Source of the DNA: Montifringilla adamsi
Taxonomy: Eukaryota; Chordata; Aves; Passeriformes; Passeridae
Length of the DNA: 64,000 bases
Direction: 5' to 3'
NCBI GenBank assembly: GCA_017590115.1
Contig: JAGGNK010013558.1
Location: forward strand, 17,750,574 to 17,814,573
The notes below the pieces were generated by a model that saw nothing but the letters and a program-made list of their open reading frames with translations, made no database searches and was not told the DNA's origin. The translations under genes and the position numbers were made by a program. Below are positions 35,458-47,702 of the stretch, piece by piece. The stretch's first letter is position 1, and each line of letters starts with the position of its first letter.

Positions 35458-38400
35458 TGAAGAGATGTACCCATGGGGGGATTCAGGCACAGCTTTGGAA
35501 CTGTTTTGTCCTATAGGACCATTTTGGAGACTGTCATGATGAGGTTCCCTACTCAGCTTTGGTGGGTGAGGGCTTCTGGCCAGAAATCTGTCTGGGGGGT
35601 ATTTCTGGTCATTCTTCTGTATTCTGGCAGTGCCATGACAACTAGAAAAACATCCTTTTTGTACCTGACACATGCTCCAGCCCTGATTCTGGCATCAAGA
35701 TTCTCCACACTTCCAGCATCAACCTCTGGGAGGAAATTTATCATCTCCTCTGTGGTCCAGGGTCACGTCTCTGGAGTGGCTGGTCTTCAAGTGCCCTTTG
35801 CACCCACACCCAGCTGTAGAGCTGCATGGATGGTGTCACCCTGAGCCTGCAAAGGTGTGATCACAGGCTTTTACTCCGTTTTCTCTACCTATTGTAGGAA
35901 AAGCTCTCTGGAAATTTCAGATCTCCTGACTCAGAACTTGCCTGGTTCTCCCATGGCTGTGTGACAAGCCCTGGGAAAGATCTAAATATCTGGAGGTTGA
36001 CTAATGCAGGAGCATTCATGTCCCAGGCATGGTAGGTAGGGAGAGAGTGCTGTGGGGATGGAGGGACTCAGGCAAGAGTGGTACAAAGAACCACAGTAGG
36101 GTGGGGTGAGGTTTCTTCTCTCTTTTGAAGAGAGACAGAAGGGAAAACAGTCCCTGCTACTGTTTTCTGGTGTGAAGGGGATGGTACAGACACACACATC
36201 ATACACATCAGCTCTGTGTGACACAGGGCAAACCAGGAGGGAGAGTATTTGTGATAATGAGAACCAGACCCGACATTGCCCAGGCTCCCTAGACCTTTCA
36301 TGTCCCAGAGCACAAGCTGGCAGGTTGCAGGCCACATGCTGGACACATTTTCTTTGCCCTAAGCAACACCAGCCCCTCGTCTCTACCCCAGCAGAGCAGG
36401 TACAGCCACCCCACAAGTGTTGTTTGGGGTGTCCCAATGATGGAAGTGATGGGATGCAGCTGGCAGGGGTCCATCAGCACCTTTAGTGCCAGATGGAGGT
36501 AAATGAGGGCAAAGAGGACTTCTGGGGAGATCAGCTGAGCTGTGGTGAGTAATATGGGCTGTTTGCTTTCTATCATCATGCCAAAAGTTGCTTGTGAAGG
36601 CAGAAGTCTCTTCTCTGGGTGTGGGTTGAAGAGATGCCTTTATTCAACTGTGTTGTCCTTTCCAGGTAATTAGAAATAGTGGATCACTTATTTTTTTCAT
36701 TCTCTGGTGCTTGTTATTAAATGTGGAGTTTGCTTTTGAAGAGAAATTCCATTTTAAGCCAGGTGGGTTGTTGTTTTCTTAGTTTAGTTAAACCTTTGGA
36801 CAGCTCAGGAGCTCTGGACTTGGCAGGAGGCAGTTTCTTGGCTATTTTTGTGGCCACTGCAGCTTTGAATGAGCATCTGGACTTTATCAGGATGAAAGAG
36901 CTTTGTTTTAAAAACAACCCTTGTCTTACTGTGGTTGCATGTGTAGGGAGCTGGGAGATGTCTTCCCCTCTAGAAAACAAATCTCCTTTGGGCACTGAGG
37001 GGGCTTTTTCTCAACCCTGTTTCCAAGAGGTGTTGGCTCCCTATCAGCAAGAAAGGATCTGCATTGGTCTCCCAGTTCACCAGCTAACAAATTATTGAAA
37101 TTAGAGGGGTGGCAAGCAGTCCTTGCAGGCTGGCTGAGGCTGGGCAATGAGGACATGGGAAGCCGCAGTGCTCAGAGTGATGCTGAGCTGCACAAGGGTA
37201 TCCAGCCCTTGCCCTTCTGGTACTAATTATTATTTATGCTAAACATGTAGCCCAAGGAGAAAAAAAAATCAATTAGAACTGCAGGAGCCCAGACCAACTG
37301 GTGGGGACTAGCGTGAGCCATTTAGGAAGCATCCAAACTCCAATGAGATGCGTAATCGCAGTTTGGCTTTCCTGGGCTCGTTCTGCTCAAAGTTAATTAC
37401 CCAATGCTAACAGAGCAGGGGGTGCCTGATGCCAGATTGGCAAAAAAAGGGCTTCTTGTAAGGTGATGGGAATGGCTTGTAGTAGGGGAAGCTAATTTAT
37501 TCATCAGACACTCCTTTGGTCTCTTTGTTTATACTGCTGATGGGAGGCAGACCTTGAAGGTGCGTTGGTTTTCTGGCAAGCCTTGAATAAGTAGGAAAGC
37601 GTCTTTAATCTACTGAAAATTGTCTTCATCCACTTTTTGCTGAGTGGGAGAGAACAGATACAACATTGCTCATACACGTCTCCTCTTGCCCAGCAACAGG
37701 AGAGCTCAGAGGTCTTCTCTGAGGAGCAAGAAATACTTTTTTTCCCTTGTGGGAAGGATTTTACACCCCATGGGTACAGTGAAAAGGCAAAAGTGGGTTT
37801 GGCTTTAGGGAGACTTGGTGATCTTACAATAATTTAGGTTGGAAAAGATCTCTATGAAGAGTAGGAAAATGGGAATTATTGCAAGCATTTGTACTTTAGT
37901 CCTTAGGGGAAGCATGGCAAGTTCCTTGGGATTCTTGAAGGCACTCCAGCACTGCTCCTTTTGCCCATCTCTTTCATACCTTCCCTCCTCTTGCTGATGT
38001 TCAAAGTGACATCTTGTGGAGTCTGGAGTGTGGGCAAGGTGCTCAAAGTGACAGCTTTTATGAGAGAAGGAAAATGTCACTGGAAACGTGTGCTGCTAAG
38101 CCATGTGACCGCTGCATGCAGGAAGGGGGAGCAAGCAGGTGGGCAGCACCTCCCTGGGGAAGCTGGGATCACTCTGGGTCCTGCCAGAGGTAGACCAAAG
38201 CCCAGGCCTGGTTTGAACATTCCTGCATTTCTGATTCTGCTTTTCTTGTATTTGCTCACACTTTAGAAAGCACAAGATTTTTACATCCCTTATTAGGAGC
38301 ATGAATCCCCAAGTCTCACTTTCCCCCCCAACCCAGGAGTGGTCCTGCTTTCTGTGGTGCTTCCTTCTCTCTCCCCCCATTGCCTCAAACCTTTTGTCTC

Positions 38401-41270
38401 CAGCAGCACCTGCCCTTCTCCTCAGCTGGCTCCTGAGATCTCTGTATATAAATATATATAAAATAGAGAGGGAAAAAATTACTTTTTATATTTATTATCT
38501 ATTTATGCTTGTTGGAGGAAAATTCTCCCGCTTCCTCAAAACCTGCTCATTCCCACCAAGGAAACACCAGTTACCACGCTTCTTGCAGTCCCAGCCAGGA
38601 TCAGATTTGTCTGATTCAGTAACAATTCCTTAATATTCACCACAGTAATGTAATGAACATATTAATAAGAGCAGGTAGCTCTGTATTTTACAACTCCTCG
38701 ACCTCACCCTGGGCCGCCTGCTTCAAACACAGCGGCCCTTTGTTCAGGAGAAAATTCTGATTCATTCCCTGTTAGTGTTTTTATAGCACTGTGCATGTTC
38801 AAAGAGCCACGCAAGTGGCTTAAGAGGCTAACACAAACCTTGGGTTAATTCATAATACTGTTAGTTACTCAGCACAATACCCACATTAATCCAGCTGACT
38901 GCCCCTTGCCACGTTGGGAAACACATGCTGAAATCAGCAGGGAGCTCCGAAAACAAGCGTGGGAGTAGGATATTAAGTATTTTGCCAGGCTGCTAGGTAG
39001 GATCTGAGCACCTTAAATGTATTTAAAATATTTTCCCATTGCTGTTGCCTCGCTCCACAGCTGTGGAGCTGAAGCAATGAGGAGGCTGTGCCCAGAATCC
39101 CTGCAGGCCTGAGCATGAGGAATGGGGCTACAAGCTCTTCAAGGGATACTCCAGACACATCCATCAGAACTCAGCCCCCACCTGAAACCACCTCCTTTTT
39201 TTGGGGGTTTATTCAAACTGATCAAAGCAGAAAAAGCTGGGTTTTTTTTTTCCCTTTGATACCTGCTGATTTCATTGCAGAGCTGGACTGTGCGTGTCTG
39301 CCATGAGCCTCTACAATGCTTTCTCTCTGGGGACATAGCCTGGAACTATTATTACTTCTGCTTACTCTCAGAAACTTTCCTATGCAAAGAAACCCTAAGA
39401 AAAGAGCTTTAAATCCCTGCTGCGTCCTTTTCATCTGGCTCAGGAGCTCCCAGGTTTGTGCCTTTCCCTGCAGTGCAGCAGACAGCCATTCCACAACTGC
39501 TGCTCAACCTCCTTTTCCAAAGGGCCCAAACAGCCCATCTGTTCCAAAAGAAGGGTTTTTTGTTTTTTTTTTTTTTTTCCAAACAAACCAGGCCATTTAC
39601 AAACCAGTACCCTTTAGACAACATCAAATACCTCCAGGTTTTCTGGCTGGCACATTATCTCCCCTAAACTTATATATTTACATGGCACAACATTTAATAT
39701 AACTTGCTGAGGAAGACAAAAATAGGCAAAAATTCCCATGACCCCTGTGAACATCCCAAACCCCAAGTTTCTGCACTGAAATATCAAGGAGTAAACTATA
39801 AAGTAGTCTAAACTGTTGCACAATAAATTATTTGTTTATGTATATTTTAATTACAAGTCTCTGCTATAATTAGCACGGACACTTCTTGGGCTGAGGCGCT
39901 GCAGTGTCCTTTGACAGTGAGCATTATTAACGGGCTGTAAAAGGCAATGGGGAATTGGATTATAATGTTCTTGTTTTGCAAGCTGTATGGTGAATAAATA
40001 AATTTGTTCTGGCAGCAAAATGAACTGGGATAAATGTGTCTAGCTCCAGTCACTAAGAAAAGGGGTTGCTGCAAATGAACTTGTTCTCAGCCTTGAATTA
40101 AAAAACCTGATTACCAGGACATTATTTCTGGCAATTAGGTACCAGAACAACATCAGAAAAATAAGAGATTTTCTTTGAAATACTTAATGAGTAAGCTAGT
40201 AATCACAGACTCATTTGCTGGAAATATGTGATGAGTTGGGGTTTTTTTGTGGTTAGGGTTCACTGTGCAATGAAAATCTGCATTTATCAAATCTACTAAA
40301 GGCTGGACTGAGAGACAAGTGTGGCACCTATCTGGCTTTTCTTCACCTAGATTCCCTGGGTCTTCATGGGGTTACTCCATGCCCAGTCACTAATCAGAGG
40401 ACAGTGCTTTGTTCCTTTTTCTGTTTCAGGCAGTTGTAGGTTGCTTTGCAAACACAACAAACAGCAAACACAAATGACTTGACAGGAGGGAGAGAGGAGA
40501 GAGCATTGCCCTGTGTATGTTGCATTGCTGGACATGGTGTATTCTCTAACAAATCCCCAGTTTGGTAAGAACAATCCTTACTCAGTATTGATGTTGAAAA
40601 CTCTGAATTTGTCTAATCTGCAAGTAAGCTAGGATAAGATAGATCAAAGCTAAGACCACAAGCCTTGTAGTTGTTTGTGCTGGTTTTGTCCAGGATACAA
40701 TGAATTTTCCTCATAGTGCAGTAACTATGTTTTGGATTTGCGCTTAGCTGCCAGCTGGGATTAAAACACAACAATGTTCTGCAGAGGGGAAAAAAAACAT
40801 ACTAGAAACCGTTTAAGTTCTTCCATTTGGCGGTTGTTTTATTTCTTGTTGGTTTTTTTCCTTACAATCATTATGCTGAAATATAAAAATTCCTGGCCAA
40901 AGTTAGTTTTAAAAGTTTAAAAGTAATTCCATCTGCATTGATACATGCCAAACATCACCAGATTCAGTTTCTGAAAACATACTGATAAGACTCCCAACAG
41001 GTTGCTTTGCCTGATATCCAGAAAAATCCTCCAACTTGTGCAAACGTACTTCATCTTGACAGAAAATAAGTTACACCTGAGTATTTCCATGCTTAGTTTT
41101 CATTAATCTTAAATAACCTTTTTTCCATGGACCCTTAACGATTGGCTCATGCTAAGCTGCACCACTGTGATCCTTTTCAGCTGCACTAGGCATCCTCATG
41201 AATCCCAGGAACACAGAAATAAGAATAAATGCAGAGATGCCATGAGGATTAATATACTGGTGACAGAACC
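35458..41270. other. Intergenic between GnRH receptor and PARP16
   Basis: The left end should contain the receptor 3' UTR, but I did not find a clear AATAAA close to the stop codon. No gene is recognised further right. AT-rich blocks at about 37.2-37.4, 38.64-38.96 and 39.8-40.0 kb are dense in homeodomain-like TAAT motifs and could be regulatory. A T-rich simple run lies at about 39556-39579. Near 37828-37862 there is a weak CR1-like stretch (AGGTTGGAAAAGATCTCTAT) too short to call. Confidence 0.45.
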
Positions 41271-41277
41271 GGGCACC

Positions 41278-41283
41278 TTTATT
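41278..41283 (-). terminator. PARP16: Candidate PARP16 polyadenylation signal
   Basis: TTTATT on the + strand is AATAAA on the gene strand, about 90 nt after the PARP16 stop codon. A further candidate lies at 40838-40843 and would give a 3' UTR of about 0.5 kb. Confidence 0.4.
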
Positions 41284-41372
41284 TCCAGAGCTCTGGAATA
41301 GATGCAGTGCACTGCAGATCAGCTATTGTTAAGGCACGTGGTGAAATTGACAGTTTATCATCTCGGGTTGGT

Positions 41373-44300
41373 TCATCTCTCTGAGTCAAACATTCTGTGC
41401 CAGTAGTAGATGAAGGTTGGTGAGTTGCTGGCCCCTATCACTATCAGCAACAGCAGGTACAGCATCATCATAACAGCAAAACGGTGGGTGTAGAACCAGG
41501 AAGATTCATGAGAAGGCCTGAAAAGGGAAAAAGGCATGAATTTTATCAGAGATGCACAAATACCTTGGCAAAAAGTATCTCAGGCTTCATTATTTTAAGG
41601 AAATCCATTAAAACCAGAAAGTTGTTCCACAACTAAACTAGTTCTTGTAACTAAAGAAGCCTGATTTTTACCACAACTCTTTTCCTTAACTCTCCATGCA
41701 CAATCCTGTCTTTTCTCCCCATGTTCACACCTTTCCCTGTGGTCTGGAGCTGTAGCTGCCTGGCCTGTAGACATGTGTTGAGTAGCTGAGTGAACACTAT
41801 CACTTAAGACAGATAAGGGCAGAGTTAAAACTGAGGCACTTGTAAGTGATGCACTCACCAGACAGCCACTCTTGTTTTCCTGCCACAAATACTCTAAGTG
41901 CTTACAGGTCTGGTAAAAAAGCAAATTTAGCTGAGCCTGGGAATGTCAAAGAGCAAGACAGAGGCAGCACGATGATGTAGGACTTATTTCCATAGGAAAC
42001 AGGCTACAAACATTTTGGCAGTGCAGTATATCTTTCGTGGTTGTTTTCTGTTGTTTTTCAACAGTGAGATGTGTTTATCTGGCCGTTGTAGCAGCTCATC
42101 CCTCTAGACAGCTGAACTCTTACCTCCTATGCTGCTTCTGTGAATACACTAGCAAGTATTTAACTCGTAAAAGCTGGTTGTTTGTGACAACAAAGTATTT
42201 CTGTGGTACATCTCCCCCTTCGCTGTTTTTCACTCTTGCTCTTTTTCTGTCTATTTCTTCTGAATCTGAATTGGGAAACGAAAAAAAAAAGCAGAACTTC
42301 AAGTAACTGTAAAAAAAGTAAACAACCAACACCCCCATACACACCCCCCAGAAGAATGGGAATGAGATAACCAAAAATCTAGTCTTGGTATTCCCCTGAA
42401 TCCCTCAGCATCCAAGAATAGAGTGAGAAGTTTGCTTGAGGCTATACCACTCCTAGTCATCCTTGGTATGGATGACATTATGGCCCAGACCAGGGTGACA
42501 AGGAGGTAAGTCTCCCATCCAGTGCTCAAGGAGCCACTGATATTAACAGGGAAAGAAAAACATGAAGGACAGATGTAACTACTACACAATTATTACTGTG
42601 CTAGACTCACTTTTCTTTTTCACCTGACACTTCACATCTGGGTGGTCAATGATCTCACAAACAGCCACACAGCTGAGGATAGGGCCCAGTGCGCTTCTCT
42701 GCCAGCCAAGACTGTGAGGGCTGTACAGCAGAGCCAGGCTCAGGTCACTGGTCAGATATGTGCCTTCACCAAACAGGGATGTCTGAAACAGAGCAGAAAT
42801 CTACCCTAAAATCATGTGCTGCAAACCTCAAACAACATACAAGTGCTCTTTCCTTCCAGACTGGCAGTTCTGCTCCTGAAGGTAAATTACGAAAGGCCTT
42901 TCTGACCCATGCTGGGTCTGGTCCATGCACTGTTTTTGTCCTGGCACAACTTCCTTGGGGTGGGGCTGCTGCCCTCTCCCATCCCTCAAATTAGCTGCTT
43001 GGCAGAGCACTTGGTGTGGACAGATTCATGCTTTCCCGGATTTGGAGTTAGTTTGCCAGCAAAAGTATTTTACATCAACATGACTGCATTGCTGTTAAAA
43101 GGCATTTCATCGATTGAGACTGTCATCATTCAAGTAATCCAAACTCCCCAAACAGGGCAAGGCTTGACTTCATTTAAATCCATGCTTTACTAGAAAAGAG
43201 GAAAGAACTTTTTGATTTGCCAGACTGGCTAAAATTATTACTCCAGTAAGTCCATTGTACCCAGTAAACCATTACTCATTGAGAATGTGGGGAAAAAACA
43301 TAGTCCAGGTTGACTGTAATGTCAAGCAGGTGTTGTGTCAAAGCTGCTTCACAGCTGACACAAAAAGCCAGGAGTCTCAACTTCCCTTCTACTGAAATCA
43401 GAAAAGGTGCAAATCCTGTGGGATGTCTCCCTAAACCAGACCATTTTAAGAAGGCTCCACTGGCAAGTAGCACCTGAAACTTTGCTGATCTAAACACAAG
43501 GCCAGGCAGAAAATCTCCACTATCCTCTGTCTCTGTAGATGGGCACTTCCCAGCTGCAGGCTGTCAGGCCAGGATTTTCAGAGGAATTACCCTTCCTTAT
43601 AAAGAAGCAAAGGACAGTCATAATTTGTCACACTGGTGAAAAGGGTTTCATGCCACTTCCAGTCTTTACCCTCAGGCTGCACTAGAAAATCCAACACAGC
43701 CATCCACAAAGGCCTACACTGAAATGAACACAGCAGTACAAGAGCATCAGCACATTGCACACCCTGAAAGGAATCTGGGCCTATTTTTAAAATGTGCCCC
43801 CAGCTGTCAGTGAGCAAGGGAAGACGGTGTCAATGGCAGGAGCCTCACCCTGTTCAAGTGGCAGTGCAGGCCGTGGTGCAGGATGGAATGGAAGTTCTCC
43901 AGGCGGCTCCCGTGGAAGGCGTAGATAAGGTCCCGCTCTCCCCTGGTCTCAGCAAACTTGGTGTTCATTTGATCACAGTACACGATCTCAAAGAGGTAGT
44001 CTGGAGCAGGAACCACAGCCCCAGACACCCCTGTGAGTTCCTGGATCTTCTCGTACTTAAAAACAGGAAGGAATATCAACGTTGGTTTATGTGGTTAGAT
44101 TACTCACTGGAAATTCTGCTTCCCGTCCCTTCATACTGTTTAATGCATTCTGATTATGCTTTTCTGAGTTAGAATTCAACACTGTCACAATTCAGAAGGA
44201 GTAAGTGCACAGTAAAAATACTGCCAGCTTCTTGCTACTGAAGTTAAATCCTTAATCTTCTCTCCAGAAAAAAACCCCAAACCTGTATTGTTATTATGAA

Positions 44301-46061
44301 TTAATTTATGATGCAAGGAGAATATCCCAATTCTACTTTGGCTACTAAGCCAATATATTCATCAGCTGATCTTGCAAGAGAAAAAAACCCCACGAAAACA
44401 GAAGTTGTTTTCAGCTTGCTGCTAATCTCTACAACTATTTTGATCCCTGTTACAGAAGTGCCTCAGTGGCTCTGAGCCTTTCACTTTTTGGGGCAGAAGA
44501 CAAGAGTTGTCTTTCTCAGTGACAAGCAGGACCCAGCTCCATGACACCCACTTGGACCCTCTCAGACTAAACCATGCATGCACATGTTATATTAACTGCA
44601 GTAACCAACTGCAATCACTGCCCATTATCAACTACTGACACTGGTAACTATTTCAGGAACCAGTGTTCCTGAAAATTTACCTAAAAACACCCCCCTCTAT
44701 ATACAGAGAAAAATGGATTTATGTTCACTGTCAAGCTCTCACAATAACCAACTTAATTCTGGCAGGAGGAAATATTCTCTGAAGTGCAAGTTTGCCTCAA
44801 AACTCAAATTCTAATTAATATTTTTCAGTCAAAACTTACCTCCTGTTTCTTAGTACTTTGTATCATGAAGATTTTAGATGATAGAATCCAACTAAACAGC
44901 TCCCAGGTCCTTTTATCTGTATTTGGAACAGACTCCAGAATCTCTTTCAGGCTTGGTAGAGCCTTGGTGTCTGCAAGCTAACAACAGAGCTATTTAGCAC
45001 AAGGTCCTTAGTGCCACCGCGATTAAACAGGGACCTCTAGTGAAAACAAAACAATATTTCACCCTAACAAACTGAAAAACATGTTCTGTTCTGAGATATA
45101 AACACTTGTTTCCAGTTTGTGGGTAAGTTTGTCAATTGCTTTGAACAGAAATAGCAAGCAAGTTACAAACAGTGATATTTACCAACGCTATCTGTAGGGT
45201 TTTTTACAGGAACAGACACACCCCTGAGAGAAAACAAGCTGTCACAGGGCAGTATGTGCAGTGGACCCGACATGGGGGTGTTCAGGCCATCTAACATGCA
45301 AATCCTTCAATATTAATTTGAATTTCACGTTGGCAAGCTCTCGTAACACTTCACAGAATATTAGAAACATTAAGGCTGGAAACCACGTCTGAGGTTATTG
45401 AGTCCAACCCTCAGCCTAACTTTGCCAAGCCCACCACTAAACCATGACCCCAAGTGCCACATCTCCGTGTTTTCTGAACACCTCCAGGGATGGTGATTCC
45501 ATCGCTTCCCTGGGCAGCCTGTGCTAATGCCTAACCACCCTTTCAGGGCAGAAATGTTCCAGGACAATCAATCTTGAGCAGACTGAGGTCGCTTCCTCTC
45601 GTCCTGTCTGCTCGCTACCTGTTACCTATCGCTTGTTACTTCACGTGCTGTCCACACCGGATCTGGGCGTTTTCCAGTGCGGGTTTATCGGTCAGAATCC
45701 CAAATACTCTTTTAAACCTGGATTTCTTGACTGAATAAACCCTTCATCCTGCTTTATCCGTGACCCTGCGGCGCCGCTGCCCTCACCTCTGCGGGCGGCC
45801 CGTGCCCCCCATCGAGGGAGGTGCCCTGGCGCCGCGGGCAGCTTCCCGGGGCCGGCCCCCGGCACTCACCAGCCCCTCGAAGTCCTTGGTGTCGCCGCTG
45901 GCGTAGCGGCCCGGGAAGGGCCTCAGCGCCGAGTCGCGCTTGTAGCTCTGCAGCGCGGCGGCGAACAGGCTGCACCGCAGGTCGGCGGCCAGCGGGTCCC
46001 GCCGCGCCGCCTCCCTGGCGCCCGGGGCCGCCTCGCCGGGGCCGGGGCCCGGCGTTGACAT
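41373..46061 (-). CDS. PARP16: PARP16, tail-anchored mono-ADP-ribosyltransferase, 6 exons
   Basis: This ER and nuclear-envelope enzyme ADP-ribosylates targets including PERK and IRE1 in the unfolded protein response. Coding exons in transcript order: 46061-45870, 44977-44840, 44055-43849, 42782-42611, 42265-42124, 41517-41373. They sum to 996 bp (331 aa; the human protein is about 323) with all phases matching. An N-terminal helical domain ([19 protein letters not shown]) is followed by the catalytic domain: His158 in YAFHGSR and Tyr188 in GEGTYLTSD, the equivalents of human His152 and Tyr182, and the third Tyr of the HYY triad in YLLVYSQ. A hydrophobic anchor ([17 protein letters not shown], about 296-312) lies 19 residues from the end, the tail-anchor topology of this family. 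Exon 2 begins at CTTGCAGACACC, because the nearer AG would break the alignment. Intron 1 carries a CR1 fragment. Confidence 0.96.
45352..45680 (-). mobile_element. CR1 LINE 3' fragment in PARP16 intron 1
   Basis: Running from CAGAATATTAGAAACATTAA, the + strand shows the CR1 blocks GAGTCCAACCCTCAGCC, CCACCACTAAACCATG, CCCTGGGCAGCCTGTGC and CGCTTGTTACTTCA in the expected order for the reverse complement of a CR1 3' region. It is 5'-truncated and lies on the same strand as PARP16. Confidence 0.85.
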
Positions 46062-46225
46062 GCCTCGCCCCTTCCGCCGCCCCGCCCCGCAGCCGCCTCC
46101 GCCCGCCCCGCGCCGCTCCGGAGCTGTCGGTCCCTGCGCCGCCGGGAGCGGCGGCGGCCGGCGGTTGTGCCCGTTACGTGGGGACGGGGAGGAGGGACGG
46201 AGGTGTGGGTGAATGGCGCCTTCGC
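45765..46225 (-). promoter_or_regulatory. PARP16: CpG-rich promoter and first exon of PARP16
   Basis: This is a dense CpG stretch covering exon 1 and about 160 bp upstream of the ATG at 46061. No TATA box is seen, as expected for a housekeeping promoter. It is bounded by a CR1 fragment on the downstream side and a minisatellite on the upstream side. Confidence 0.6.
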
Positions 46226-46226
46226 C

Positions 46227-46905
46227 TCCGGTAGAGACCGGAGACGATTACAGAGGACAGTGGCATCATCCCCTCAGGCAGAGACCAGGAGAGCGGTTTA
46301 GGGGGCAGTGGCATCTTCCCCTCAGGCAGAGACCGGGAGCGGGTTCAGGGGGTGGTCGCATCTTCCCCTCAGGCAGAGACCGGGAGAAGATTTGTGGGGA
46401 AGAGCGCCTTCCCCGCCTTCAGGCAGAGATCTGAAGAGGTGTACTAAAGGGAATGGCATCATCCCCTCAGGTAATGACCTGAAGAAGAGTATGAGGAAGG
46501 AATGGTGCGTTCCCCTCAGGATGAGACTGTGAGAGAGGTGCAGTGGGAAAATGGCGCTGTCCCCTCAGGTATTGACCAAGGGATGGGTAGAGTGGGCCTT
46601 GGCACCTTCCCCTCAGGGGGTGACCTGGAGAGGGGCGTAGACAAGAATGGCACCTTGCCCTCAGGTAGAGATTGAGAAGAAGGGTACAGGCGAAAATGGC
46701 ATCACCCTCACAGGTAAAAACTGGTAGAGGGGTATGGGAGAATGGTGTTTTCTCTTCAGGTGGAAACTGTGAGAGGCCTACAGGGTGCAACAGCATCTTG
46801 TCAGATAGTGACCTGGAGGGGTAAAGGGAGCAATTGCATCTTCCTCTCAGAGACTGGAAGGGGTTGTGGGGTGGGGGGGAAAATGTCACCTTTACCTCAG
46901 GTACA
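46227..46905. repeat. Minisatellite of 47-48 bp units upstream of PARP16
   Basis: About 14 diverged head-to-tail copies form this array. Each ends in a block close to CATCTTCCCCTCAGGYAGAG, with the CTCAGG landmarks at about 46275, 46326, 46371, 46421, 46470, 46519, 46569 and so on to about 46901. The spacing is 47-50 bp, averaging 48. Copies nearest PARP16 are the most alike; copies at the far end are more diverged. Mixed 47/48 spacing breaks any reading frame, so it is not coding. Confidence 0.9.
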
Positions 46906-46919
46906 GAGCAAGTCAGGTC

Positions 46920-47660
46920 CGTGGTCCACAGGGAAGGAATGATATGGAGGGGGACTCCATCTTGGGAGTTTGCATCCATGTGAAACAGCAGATTAACCAG
47001 AAGGGTCATCCAAGGAGACTGCTTTTTGTGTCAAATTTGGTTTTATGTAGCTCTAATTTTAACAGACTTAAGTAAAAAATGTTTAGATGTCATTACTCCT
47101 CAACAATTCACTTTATCATCCAAATTTGTAGTCTCAAGGAAGAATCCGGGTTTGTTTGAGTTATCTCTGCAGGTTGGCATTGCAGGATTAATGGAGAGGA
47201 ATTCACTTTTTAATTGAATCTCTTCATCAGGTTGCATTCCCTATGTTGCTTGAAACTGAAGCTCAGTGTTCCTCCCTGGAATGCTGGTGTGGTGTTAGTG
47301 CTGTGAAGCCTCTTTCCAGTCCTAAAGTGTCTTAGAAATCCCCATCAACAGGATGGAAGACTCCTCAGCCCAAATGCTGTTGGTGTCCTGAGTAAAATTT
47401 TGGAAATGTATAGCAGTATAACATTTTGCTAACACCTTTCTTGGTTTCTTCATTCAGGAGGGATATTGCACATATCCACGATGTAACTGATACAGGCATG
47501 CACAGATGCTCAGAAAAATGCTAAGGTCAGTTGTGAATACCTGTTACTGGGCTCTCATCTTGTAGCTGCATCTCCAGAGATAGCTGGAGCTGCAGTTTGC
47601 AGCCTTCTTGAACAGGCACAGCAGCTGTGTTATATCCTGTTTAAGGTGAAACTGGTCAAA

Positions 47661-47702
<42 letters not shown>

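Noticed and set aside
46213..46434. Repetitive 73-codon open frame in the minisatellite (RQRPGERFRG-like repeats)
   Set aside because: Unit lengths alternate between 47, 48 and 50 bp, so the frame is not kept; it arises from the GC-rich repeat rather than from selection.
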